Source: Verrucomicrobiota bacterium (GTDB lineage: Bacteria > Verrucomicrobiota > Verrucomicrobiia > Limisphaerales > UBA9464). Taken from it: 5,287 bases of DNA. Below, in pieces: positions 1-5,287 of the stretch; within the stretch, counting starts at the first letter, position 1; every line of letters starts with the position of its first letter. The translations under genes and the position numbers were made by a program. The stretch covers positions 1-5,287 of the forward strand of contig JANXMD010000534.1 in assembly GCA_025354845.1 (NCBI GenBank), given 5' to 3'. The notes under the pieces were generated by a model. It did not search any database and was not told the origin of the DNA. It worked only from the letters and a program-made list of their open reading frames with translations.

Positions 1-76
1 GTCTGTCGGCCCCACATCCTCTCCAAGGTCTGTAATTGGAACTGTTTACACGGGAGAAACACCTCCCACGAACCTC

Positions 77-80
77 AGGA
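77..80 (+). promoter_or_regulatory. Ribosome binding site for the VPDSG-CTERM gene
   Basis: AGGA sits 6 nt ahead of the ATG at 87, which is ideal spacing. It decides the start over the in-frame TTG at 36, which has no comparable site and would add 17 residues in front of a well-formed signal peptide. A small hairpin (GGGAG 52-56 with CTCCC 63-67, 6-nt loop) lies just upstream in the presumed leader. I could not identify a promoter in the first 76 bases. Confidence 0.6.
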
Positions 81-86
81 TCGTTT

Positions 87-833
87 ATGACCAAGACTTC
101 AGTTCACTTCGGAACGGCCTTAGCTGGGCTGTTCGTTGCGGCATCCGGCGTTCGCGCCGATAGCCTCGTGCTCACTTGGGGCTATCCCCAATACGGTAAC
201 GGCGGAGAATTCTTGGCCATCCCCAACGACGGCCCGGCGCTCGGAATTTCCAGCCTTTACACGCCTGGGGCCCAAGGCTCCCAAGCCAACAGCTTCGAGA
301 CCTTCTGCATCCAGTACAACGAGGAGTTCTATCCTGGTGGCACCTACAACTACCAGATTTCCACCACGTCGATCCTCCCCATCGTTGCGGTCGCCATCGG
401 CACTGGCTATCTCTATAACCTGTTCGCCACCGGAACCTTGCCGGGTTACACCTACACCAGCGCCTCTCAGGCGGCTGATCTCCAGAACACGCTTTGGAAT
501 CTGCAGGGGACGGGCCCTGGCGCTTCGGTCATTGCGGATCCGGGAACGTACGACGCGCTGTTGATTGCCAAGTTCGGCTCCTTATCCAACGCCAAGCTTG
601 CTACCTTCGGTTTCTACAGCGCCGCCAGCTACGGTGTGTACGCGCTGAACTTGGGCACGACCCCTGATGGAAACGGCGGAACTTGGCCGAATCAGGACCA
701 GTTGATCTACACCGGCGGCGGTTCGGCCGATGGGGGTTCTTCGGTTCCGGATGGCGGTTCTTCGCTTGCGCTGCTCGGTGGCGCCTTGGGCGCCATGGGC
801 GGTTTGGCGCTTCTGAAGCGCAAGCTCGCCTAG
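87..833 (+). CDS. VPDSG-CTERM sorting-domain surface protein with thioester-domain-like signature
   Basis: This is a 248-residue exported protein that is probably processed and anchored by an exosortase-type system. Residues 1-24 form a Sec signal peptide, with a hydrophobic core around 10-20 and likely cleavage after VRA (24). The C-terminus has the tripartite sorting signal: VPDGG at 220-224, a Gly/Ala/Leu-rich transmembrane stretch at about 226-243, then KRK at 244-246. The family consensus is VPDSG, so the fourth position is Gly here. DGGSS occurs twice in a row around the signal (215-219 and 222-226). The mature part has FCIQY with the protein's only cysteine (C74), then YLYNLF, then LQNTLW with Q133 and W137. 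The C...QxxLW pattern resembles thioester domains of Gram-positive adhesins; that is inference. The start is ATG 87, supported by AGGA; TTG 36 is the longer alternative. The gene is followed immediately by its own terminator, so it is probably monocistronic. Function is unknown, but a role in the cell surface or matrix is likely. Confidence 0.9.
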   Translation: MTKTSVHFGTALAGLFVAASGVRADSLVLTWGYPQYGNGGEFLAIPNDGPALGISSLYTPGAQGSQANSFETFCIQYNEEFYPGGTYNYQISTTSILPIVAVAIGTGYLYNLFATGTLPGYTYTSASQAADLQNTLWNLQGTGPGASVIADPGTYDALLIAKFGSLSNAKLATFGFYSAASYGVYALNLGTTPDGNGGTWPNQDQLIYTGGGSADGGSSVPDGGSSLALLGGALGAMGGLALLKRKLA

Positions 834-860
834 TTCGTAAAACTTTTCCCTAATAAGAAA

Positions 861-900
861 CGACCTACCTGTCGATGGACAGGTAGGTTGTTTTGTTTTT
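861..900 (+). terminator. Rho-independent terminator of the VPDSG-CTERM gene
   Basis: A 13-bp stem pairs 861-873 with 878-890 (one G-U pair) around the tetraloop GATG, and is followed directly by TTTTGTTTTT. The stem starts 28 nt after the stop codon at 831-833. It is a textbook rightward terminator and separates this gene from the metalloprotease gene downstream. On the other strand the stem is followed by a weaker T-rich stretch, so leftward activity is possible but less clear. Confidence 0.93.
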
Positions 901-1037
901 GCTGACTCTATGCTCCTAAGACCGCTCAAGATTCTACGTAGGGATTGATTCAAACGGCGCCTTATGCTTCATTCAATCGGCTAAATAAACTGTTGTCTCC
1001 CGCCCCTTCGCAAGCGCGTTTCAGATCGGCTTTTGCG

Positions 1038-2066
1038 ATGAACCCTCAAATCCAACGCCAAACCAGCACCTCCGCTAGCCCTTCTGGGTTGCGGTCTGCC
1101 CGATTGGCGCGTTCCCGGTGCGGCGGGCGGCTGGCGACGGCCGCTTTGGCGGGTCTGACCGTGTTTTCCCCGGTCGTCACGGCCGGACTGGTGATCAATC
1201 CGACCTTTGATTCGACCATTACGAGCGACCCCAACGCGGCAACGATCGAGGCGACCATCAATACGGCGATCGCCCATTACGCGACGTTGTTCAGCGACAA
1301 CCTGACGGTAAACATCGTCTTCCAGGAAACAGGGACCGGGCTGGCTTCCAGCAGTTCCTTCCTAACCTCCGTCAGTTACTCGAATTTCCGTACTGCGCTG
1401 GTCAACGACTCGACCACGTCGAATGACTCGACCGCATTGGCCAACCTGCCGGTTCAATCGACCAGTCCGGCCGATGGCAACACCCTGCTCTGGCTGACCA
1501 CGGCCAATGCCAGGGCCCTGGGGTTGACGGCATCGGTCCCGTCCGACGGCCATATTTCGTTGAACACGTCGCTCATGAACTTGGATCGAAACTCGATCAA
1601 CCCCTCCAAGTACGACCTCGAATCGGCCGCAGAACATGAAATTGACGAAATTCTTGGGCTGGGCTCGGGCTTGAATCTGGCCACTGGTTTTCCCCGCCGC
1701 TCCCGTCCCGAGGATCTGTTTCGCTTCTCCGCGACGGGCGTTCGGAGCTTTAGCACTTCCGCCAGCGGCACCTACTTTTCGATCGATGGAGGCACGACCC
1801 TGATTGCCGGTTTTGGCGATGGCTCCAGCAGCTCGGACTATGGCGACTGGGACGCGACTTCGATCCGCGTCCAGAACGCGTTCGCGACCGCGGGATCGAT
1901 ACCAAATCTGGGAACCGCGGAACAGCAGGCGCTGGACGTCATCGGCTACAATCTGATCGCTCAAGTGCCAGAATCCGACCCTTTGGCGGTGCTCGGTGGC
2001 TGCGCGGCTTTCGGAGCCGGTTTCACCTGGCTTCGGAGAAAATGGCTGAAGGCCAAGGCAACCTGA
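1038..2066 (+). CDS. Secreted metalloprotease-like protein with HEIDEILG motif and PEP-CTERM-like anchor
   Basis: This 342-residue exported protein resembles the PEP-CTERM-associated metalloprotease family that RefSeq calls NF038122 (assigned from memory of the motifs, not from a search). An Arg-rich N-terminus precedes a hydrophobic core at 32-48, with likely cleavage after VTA (49). The mature chain begins INPTFDSTI and contains TVNIVF (90-95), ANARALGL (156-163), then HEIDEILG at 200-207. H200, E201 and E204 are candidate zinc-site residues; the usual second His of HExxH is replaced by Glu. Near the end are RPEDLFRFS (223-231), YFSIDGG (246-252), DYGDW (267-271) and LDVIGY (299-304), all typical of the family. 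The C-terminus reads VPES (310-313), a hydrophobic stretch to about 331, then RRK (333-335), a degenerate PEP-CTERM signal. ATG 1038 fits the signal peptide but lacks a clear ribosome site; the in-frame TTG at 945 would add 31 residues. The terminator at 861-900 implies its own promoter, which I could not locate. Confidence 0.85.
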   Translation: MNPQIQRQTSTSASPSGLRSARLARSRCGGRLATAALAGLTVFSPVVTAGLVINPTFDSTITSDPNAATIEATINTAIAHYATLFSDNLTVNIVFQETGTGLASSSSFLTSVSYSNFRTALVNDSTTSNDSTALANLPVQSTSPADGNTLLWLTTANARALGLTASVPSDGHISLNTSLMNLDRNSINPSKYDLESAAEHEIDEILGLGSGLNLATGFPRRSRPEDLFRFSATGVRSFSTSASGTYFSIDGGTTLIAGFGDGSSSSDYGDWDATSIRVQNAFATAGSIPNLGTAEQQALDVIGYNLIAQVPESDPLAVLGGCAAFGAGFTWLRRKWLKAKAT

Positions 2067-2320
2067 CTTGAGTCGCAGCCAATGCAGTTTCGCGAGGCCT
2101 CCAGCGTCGCACTCTCTCCGGTTGGTCGGAGCCTCCCCGATTCCCCTCGCTCCGGACGGTACGGACTCGAATCGGCATCATTTCCCTACGCCCTTGCCAT
2201 GGAGGGGCGACCGGTAGTTCGAGTGGGTTATCCACGGTTCCGGTTTTTCGGGCTTGGCGCTTTGGCGCCGGAAGCTGAAGCCCGCCTGAGCGGAATCGGT
2301 TCGCTCCATTAAATAACGCA
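2067..2320 (+). other. Non-coding stretch with hairpins: long 3' UTR or small RNA candidate
   Basis: These 254 bases lie between the metalloprotease stop and a strong rightward terminator. A 76-codon reading frame (2082-2312) is open, but it has no ribosome site, a low-complexity Arg/Gly/Ser/Pro-rich product and no recognisable motif, so I do not call it a gene. Structure visible by eye: ACTCGAAT (2165-2172) can pair over 8 bp with 2217-2224; a compound hairpin spans 2250-2283; and CCGC/GCGG forms a small hairpin at 2282-2293. The two strands of the 2165/2224 helix are near-copies of the upper arms of the terminator at 2321-2359. It could be an extended 3' UTR, a separate small RNA ending at the terminator, or inert spacer. 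No promoter was recognised. Confidence 0.35.
2250..2283 (+). repeat. Compound GC-rich hairpin
   Basis: GGGCTT (2250-2255) pairs with AAGCCC (2278-2283), and inside it GGCGC (2256-2260) pairs with GCGCC (2265-2269) around a TTTG loop. GGAAGCTG (2270-2277) is left as a one-sided bulge. There is no T-tract, so it is not a terminator itself. It may be part of a structured 3' UTR or small RNA, or a dispersed intergenic repeat. Confidence 0.45.
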
Positions 2321-2359
2321 GGCCGGAAGTTCGAGGTGACTCGAATTTCCGGCCTTTTT
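2321..2359 (+). terminator. Strong rho-independent terminator with GNRA-type loop
   Basis: A 15-bp stem pairs 2321-2335 with 2340-2354 (one G-U pair) around the loop GTGA, followed by TTTTT (2355-2359). It ends whatever rightward transcript crosses 2067-2320, most simply the metalloprotease mRNA, although the 254-nt distance is long for that. Read leftward, the stem is followed by TGCGTTATTT, which is only partly T-rich, so stopping the convergent small membrane gene here is possible but weaker. Confidence 0.92.
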
Positions 2360-2418
2360 GATGCTTATGGTGATCTGCCCAGTTCCCAGTGGGCTAGCCT
2401 GCGTGCCGAAGGGACCCG

Positions 2419-2646
2419 TTACAGTTTGACCGGGAGCCAAACCCCACGCGTATCCGCGTGTTTCACGGGACGGTGACGCTCTTCCGTGCGGGTGACGGAG
2501 ACCAAGGACGCCAGTTTGGCGCCCGCTTTCCAAACACCGGCCAGCGCGCCGATCAGGATCATCCAAATCAGCAGTGCCGACCAAACGAGAATGGAACCGA
2601 CCATGAGGGCAACCGGGCCTCGGGTGTGGGTGCGCTGGGGTTTCAT
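2419..2646 (-). CDS. Small single-pass membrane protein of unknown function
   Basis: This is a 75-residue protein that I do not recognise. The N-terminus is short and basic (K2, R5, R9). It is followed by one long hydrophobic segment at about residues 12-39, rich in Val, Leu, Ile and Trp (SILVWSALLIWMILIGALAG), then a basic, polar tail to residue 75. The charge pattern suggests the N-terminus stays in the cytoplasm, though the tail is also basic. The ATG (2644-2646) has AAGG 7 nt upstream on the minus strand, and the stop is TAA. A longer overlapping frame on the same strand (to 2740) gives an Arg/Pro/His-rich product with no features and is taken as a shadow. The gene is convergent with the metalloprotease gene and co-oriented with prsKR, about 400 bp downstream of prsR, so read-through from that operon is possible. 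The coherent membrane segment and ribosome site make it a plausible gene. Confidence 0.6.
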   Translation of the reverse strand: MKPQRTHTRGPVALMVGSILVWSALLIWMILIGALAGVWKAGAKLASLVSVTRTEERHRPVKHADTRGVWLPVKL

Positions 2647-2837
2647 GGCTTAGCCTTAAATCTGGTGCCGCTTTAGACGTTCTTCGTGCTCTTCGTCTCG
2701 GAAACGGATCCTCCAGCCCGTGCCGGTCAGACCGCTCCAATATCGTCCATCGGACCGGCTCAGATTTTCTTTAGCCCCTTTTTGAAAAAAGTTTTCGGCA
2801 CAAGCGAACCGCTTGTCCGGCGGCCCCCAATTCGGAG

Positions 2838-2856
2838 CGCCGGCATCCTGCCGGCG
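2838..2856. repeat. GC-rich inverted repeat
   Basis: CGCCGGC (2838-2844) and GCCGGCG (2850-2856) form a perfect 7-bp stem around ATCCT. There is no adjacent T-tract. The phrase GGAGCGCCGGCATCCTGCCG is of a kind I associate with dispersed intergenic repeats in Verrucomicrobiota. That association is from memory and only one copy is present here. Confidence 0.5.
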
Positions 2857-2955
2857 AGGCGTGTTGAATCCGAAATACCAAAGGGAGAACAACCAAGACG
2901 CGAAGGCGCAACGTTCTTGTCCCTAAGCCCTTGGAGCTTCGATTTAGCCACAGAG

Positions 2956-2976
2956 GGCAGGGTGAGGCTCCCTGCC
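2956..2976. repeat. GC-rich inverted repeat downstream of prsR
   Basis: GGCAGGG (2956-2962) and CCCTGCC (2970-2976) form a perfect 7-bp stem around TGAGGCT. It lies about 70 nt past the prsR stop on the minus strand. The hairpin could protect or help end the prsKR transcript, but no T-tract follows in the leftward direction, so it is not called a rho-independent terminator. It may instead be a dispersed repeat. Confidence 0.5.
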
Positions 2977-3044
2977 GAACCGGTTGTCTAAATGGAGAGT
3001 GGGACCGGTGTGACAAGGTCGGAGATCGCACCCCCTGACGGAGG

Positions 3045-4421
3045 CTACTCCCGCTTGATTCCCAGCTTCTCCATCAATTCGTACAGAGTGGGGCGGCTGA
3101 CATCGAGCTCCACGGCCGCAGCCGATATTTTGCCGTCCGCCCGGCGGAGCGCTGCCTGCACCATAGTTCGCTCCAAAGATTCACGAGCCAACTTCAGTGT
3201 CGTCGGTGTGGAACCGGCAGGCGCTGGCTCCGTCGGGGGTGACAGCTCCAGGTCCTTGGGGGCGATCCATGAGCCGTCCGCCATGATCACGGCCCGTTTG
3301 ATCCGGTTTTCGAGCTCCCGCACGTTTCCAGGCCACGAGTGTTGCACCAACGCAAGCAGGGCGCCTGGATCGAACTGCTTGGCGCGGTTGCCATCGGCCA
3401 GGGTGAATTTTTGAAGGAACGCTCGAGCCAGGAGGAGGATGTCGCCACCGCGGCTGCGAAGCGGAGGCAACGTGACGGCCACTACGGCGAGTCGAAAAAA
3501 CAAATCCTCCCGGAAGCGCCCCTCCGTCATCGCTTTTCGAAGGTTGACGTGAGTGGCGGAAACCACCCGAACGTCCACGGGGATAGGACCTTTGCCTCCG
3601 ACGCGTTCGATTTGCTGCTCTTGAAGGAATCGAAGCAATTTGACCTGCAAGGCAAACGGCAGCTCACCAATTTCATCCAGAAACAGGGTTCCTCCGGAAG
3701 CCATTTCAATCCTCCCCACCCGACGGGCATGGGCTCCGGTGAAGGATCCCTTCTCATGTCCGAACAACTCGCTCTCAATCAGGGTCTCGGGAATGGCGCC
3801 GCAATTGATGGCGACAAAGGGTCCCTGGTTCCGAGGGCTGCGACGATGGATGGCTAGGGCGGCCATCTCCTTCCCGGTTCCGCTTTCACCCAGCAACAGG
3901 ACGGACGCATCGCTGGTTGCCACCTTGCGAATGGTGGCAACAACCTCCTGCATGCCATCGCAGGTCCCCAACAGCCCTTCGAAAGTGTCCGGTTTGGATT
4001 GGCTGCGAATCGTCTGCAACTCCTGCTCCAGTTGGGAGACATGAAATGCCCTCCGGAGAATGACCTTGAGCTCGGTCATCTCCACCGGCTTGGCGAGAAA
4101 ATCGTAGGCTCCGTCGCCGACAACCTGGAGCGCATTGGCTCGCTCGCTTTGTCCGCTGATGACGATGATCTTGACCGACCGATTCTCGGCCAGCAACTCG
4201 GCCAACGCGGCCAGTCCCTCGACCGTTTCCGCAGGTCGGGGAGGCAGGCCCAGATCCAAGAGAACCACGGGCGGCTTGTGCTGCCGGAATGCGGTGAGTG
4301 CCTGTGCACGATCGCCCGCCAGCACAACGTCGTAATCCGTGTTCAGGGACCACTTCATCTGCAGGCGGATCTCCTCGTCGTCATCGACGATTAGAAGGCG
4401 GGGTTTTGTTGGGACAGTCAT
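3045..4421 (-). CDS. prsR: PrsR: PEP-CTERM system sigma-54-dependent response regulator
   Basis: This complete 458-residue NtrC-type activator works in the cytoplasm; once phosphorylated by PrsK it drives sigma-54 promoters. The receiver domain spans about 7-125: acidic residues D13-D15, phosphoacceptor D56 in LLDLGLPP, switch S89, Y106 and K111. The DLGLPP run followed by ETVEGLAAL, and the AYDFLAKPV block, match PrsR proteins better than generic NtrC. A coiled linker follows (about 126-145). The AAA+ domain (about 148-375) has Walker A GESGTGKE (178-185), the sigma-54 contact loop GSFTGA (225-230, usually GAFTGA), Walker B TLFLDE (245-250), FREDLFFRL (303-311) with candidate arginine-finger residues, and WPGNVREL (363-370). 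A Fis-type helix-turn-helix fills about 415-458 (DVSRPTLYELMEKLG). Its ATG lies inside the stop of the upstream kinase gene (ATGA), which implies translational coupling. All key residues are present. No exosortase gene is visible in the window. Confidence 0.93.
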   Translation of the reverse strand: MTVPTKPRLLIVDDDEEIRLQMKWSLNTDYDVVLAGDRAQALTAFRQHKPPVVLLDLGLPPRPAETVEGLAALAELLAENRSVKIIVISGQSERANALQVVGDGAYDFLAKPVEMTELKVILRRAFHVSQLEQELQTIRSQSKPDTFEGLLGTCDGMQEVVATIRKVATSDASVLLLGESGTGKEMAALAIHRRSPRNQGPFVAINCGAIPETLIESELFGHEKGSFTGAHARRVGRIEMASGGTLFLDEIGELPFALQVKLLRFLQEQQIERVGGKGPIPVDVRVVSATHVNLRKAMTEGRFREDLFFRLAVVAVTLPPLRSRGGDILLLARAFLQKFTLADGNRAKQFDPGALLALVQHSWPGNVRELENRIKRAVIMADGSWIAPKDLELSPPTEPAPAGSTPTTLKLARESLERTMVQAALRRADGKISAAAVELDVSRPTLYELMEKLGIKRE

Positions 4422-5287
4422 GTCAGGGGAAATACTACTCTGAAAGTGGTGCCTACACCCACGGTGCTGTCAACCTCGATGCGACCCCGGTGTGCCTCAA
4501 CGATCATGCGGCTTTGGAACATGCCAATGCCGATCCCTCGTTGTTTCGTGGTACGAAAGGGTCGAAACAGCGAGCGACGAATGAATTCGAGTGGGATGCC
4601 ACAACCGGTGTCGGTGACCGTCAGAATCGCCCAACCGCCAACGGAACTCGTGGCGACGGCGATTTCCCCCTGGCCCGTGATGGCATCCCGGGAGTTGAGA
4701 ACCAGGTTTAAGACTACCTTCTGAAGCTGCTCGGGGTCGAATGAGAAGCGAAGGTTGGGTTCCAGCTGCAGGCCCACGTGGATCTGCGGCAGGGGCCCCG
4801 CCTGCTCGACCGAAAGCGCCACCATTCGACTGAAATCCGCCTCGACGCGCTTGAGTTGCAAATCCTGACGAAGCAGTCCCAGCCGTCCGATCAGTTCCTC
4901 CAGGTGCCGGACGCTTTTGCCCACGGCACGCAGTGCGTCTTGCCGGAACTCGGGATTGTCAAAATGGGTTTCGAAGTTCTGGAGCATCAGCGAGAGCGTC
5001 GAGGCCATGTTCTTGAGATCATGCACAAAGAAGGCTGACATGGTCTGAAAGGCCTCCAGTTCCCGGGCCCCGAGCAGGCGCCTAGAGAGGTTGATGTTGA
5101 GCAGGCCCGCCGAAACCGAACCGCCAATGCATTGGAGTAGGTCGAAATCCTCAGGCTCAAACGGGGTTCCGCCAACCCGTTCGCCGATCAGAAGGATCCC
5201 CAAGAGCTCTCCGCCGCCAACCAGCGGCAGGCAAAGGCGCCCCCCAGTGTCCATCGAGACGCCGGGACTCAGGCGTCGGAGGGGCAC
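4418..5287 (-). CDS. prsK: PrsK: PEP-CTERM system sensor histidine kinase (partial, C-terminal part)
   Basis: Only the last 289 residues are in the window; the gene runs off the right edge and its start is not seen (the first codon here, GTG, is just the edge). A GAF-like domain occupies roughly residues 10-62 of the fragment (LCLPLVGGGELLGILLIGE). The dimerisation/phosphoacceptor helix carries FFVHDLKN with H89, and the DNPEFRQDALRAV stretch after it is typical of PrsK. The ATPase domain has the N-box NLVLNSRDA (N198), G1 DTGCGIP (226-232), F-box LFRPFRTTK (240-248) and G2 GIGIGM (251-256). Full-length PrsK proteins are usually much longer, with an N-terminal membrane region, so more than half is probably missing. 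The stop TGA (4418-4420) overlaps the prsR start, so the two are cotranscribed. It phosphorylates PrsR in response to an unknown signal. HDLKN and the IGM ending of the G2 box separate it from generic NtrB-type kinases. Confidence 0.92.
   Translation of the reverse strand: MPLRRLSPGVSMDTGGRLCLPLVGGGELLGILLIGERVGGTPFEPEDFDLLQCIGGSVSAGLLNINLSRRLLGARELEAFQTMSAFFVHDLKNMASTLSLMLQNFETHFDNPEFRQDALRAVGKSVRHLEELIGRLGLLRQDLQLKRVEADFSRMVALSVEQAGPLPQIHVGLQLEPNLRFSFDPEQLQKVVLNLVLNSRDAITGQGEIAVATSSVGGWAILTVTDTGCGIPLEFIRRSLFRPFRTTKQRGIGIGMFQSRMIVEAHRGRIEVDSTVGVGTTFRVVFPLT

Larger units (their letters stand above)
2647..3044. other. Intergenic spacer with GC-rich inverted repeats and repeat-like phrases
   Basis: About 400 bp lie between prsR and the small membrane gene with no convincing coding sequence. 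Open frames here start at TTG or with no ribosome site and run through inverted repeats. Two parts read like the short phrases scattered between genes in environmental genomes: the CGAAGAGCACGAAGAACG-type phrase on the minus strand (about 2678-2697) and CCAAGACGCGAAGGCGCAA on the plus strand (2893-2911). Two clear hairpins are listed separately. No T-tract terminator was found for prsR, and no clear promoter for the small membrane gene. Confidence 0.55.

Noticed and set aside
1..1037. Sigma-54 promoters (GG-N10-GC) ahead of the two CTERM genes as PrsR targets
   Set aside because: I checked GG dinucleotides in 1-86 and 834-1037 by eye and none had GC at the required spacing. Only 86 bp are available upstream of the first gene, so a promoter beyond the left edge remains possible.
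945..1037. TTG at 945 as the start of the metalloprotease gene
   Set aside because: It has only a G-rich stretch 1 nt away instead of properly spaced, and it would place about 60 residues before the hydrophobic core of the signal peptide. ATG 1038 fits better, although it too lacks a clear ribosome site.
2082..2312. Plus-strand 76-codon frame ending 8 nt before the strong terminator
   Set aside because: It starts with ATG and ends neatly before the terminator, but has no ribosome site, no domain or hydrophobic pattern and a composition typical of GC-rich non-coding frames. Hairpins overlap its second half.
2309..2740. Minus-strand 143-codon frame overlapping the small membrane gene
   Set aside because: Its product is rich in Arg, Pro, Gly and His with no motif, it runs through the terminator at 2321-2359, and it overlaps the better supported frame with a membrane segment and ribosome site.
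2656..2892. Minus-strand 78-codon frame whose stop overlaps the ribosome site of the small membrane gene
   Set aside because: The placement is operon-like, but its only long start is TTG without a ribosome site, its middle runs through the CGCCGGC inverted repeat, and its acidic end (RDEEHEERLK) is what the ACGAAGA-type repeat phrase encodes in this frame. It is most likely not a gene; a shorter peptide from about 2763 cannot be excluded.
2838..2976. CRISPR array or insertion-sequence ends in the repeat-rich spacer
   Set aside because: The inverted repeats differ from each other, there is no regular repeat-spacer periodicity, no transposase frame and no flanking direct duplication.

Overview
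The window looks like chromosomal DNA from a GC-rich, environmental Gram-negative bacterium, most likely a member of the Verrucomicrobiota. The main pointers are a secreted protein ending in a VPDSG-type C-terminal sorting signal (a PEP-CTERM variant known mainly from that phylum), a PEP-CTERM-style metalloprotease, and a PrsK/PrsR two-component system. GC-rich dispersed-repeat phrases in the spacer also fit. The phylum is inferred from family knowledge; no rRNA or other marker gene is present.

Layout. Positions 87-833 (+) encode a VPDSG-CTERM surface protein with a single-cysteine, thioester-domain-like signature, followed by a strong rho-independent terminator (861-900). Positions 1038-2066 (+) encode a secreted metalloprotease-like protein with an HEIDEILG motif and a second, different C-terminal anchor (VPES). 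After it come about 250 nt of non-coding, hairpin-rich DNA that ends in a very strong terminator (2321-2359). On the minus strand lies a small single-pass membrane protein of unknown function (2419-2646). A spacer of about 400 bp (2647-3044) holds GC-rich inverted repeats and repeat-like phrases. The right third is a minus-strand operon: prsK (histidine kinase, C-terminal 289 residues only, running off the right edge) overlaps prsR (sigma-54-dependent response regulator) by an ATGA.

How the parts may work together. In bacteria with the exosortase/PEP-CTERM system, PrsK and PrsR control, with sigma-54, genes for exopolysaccharide and PEP-CTERM protein export. Here the regulator pair sits next to two proteins carrying exosortase-type sorting tags, so the window may be an edge of a cell-surface or biofilm-matrix locus. 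No exosortase, glycosyltransferase or export gene is visible, and I found no convincing sigma-54 promoter (GG-N10-GC) in front of the two tagged genes. Direct control by PrsR is therefore only a hypothesis.
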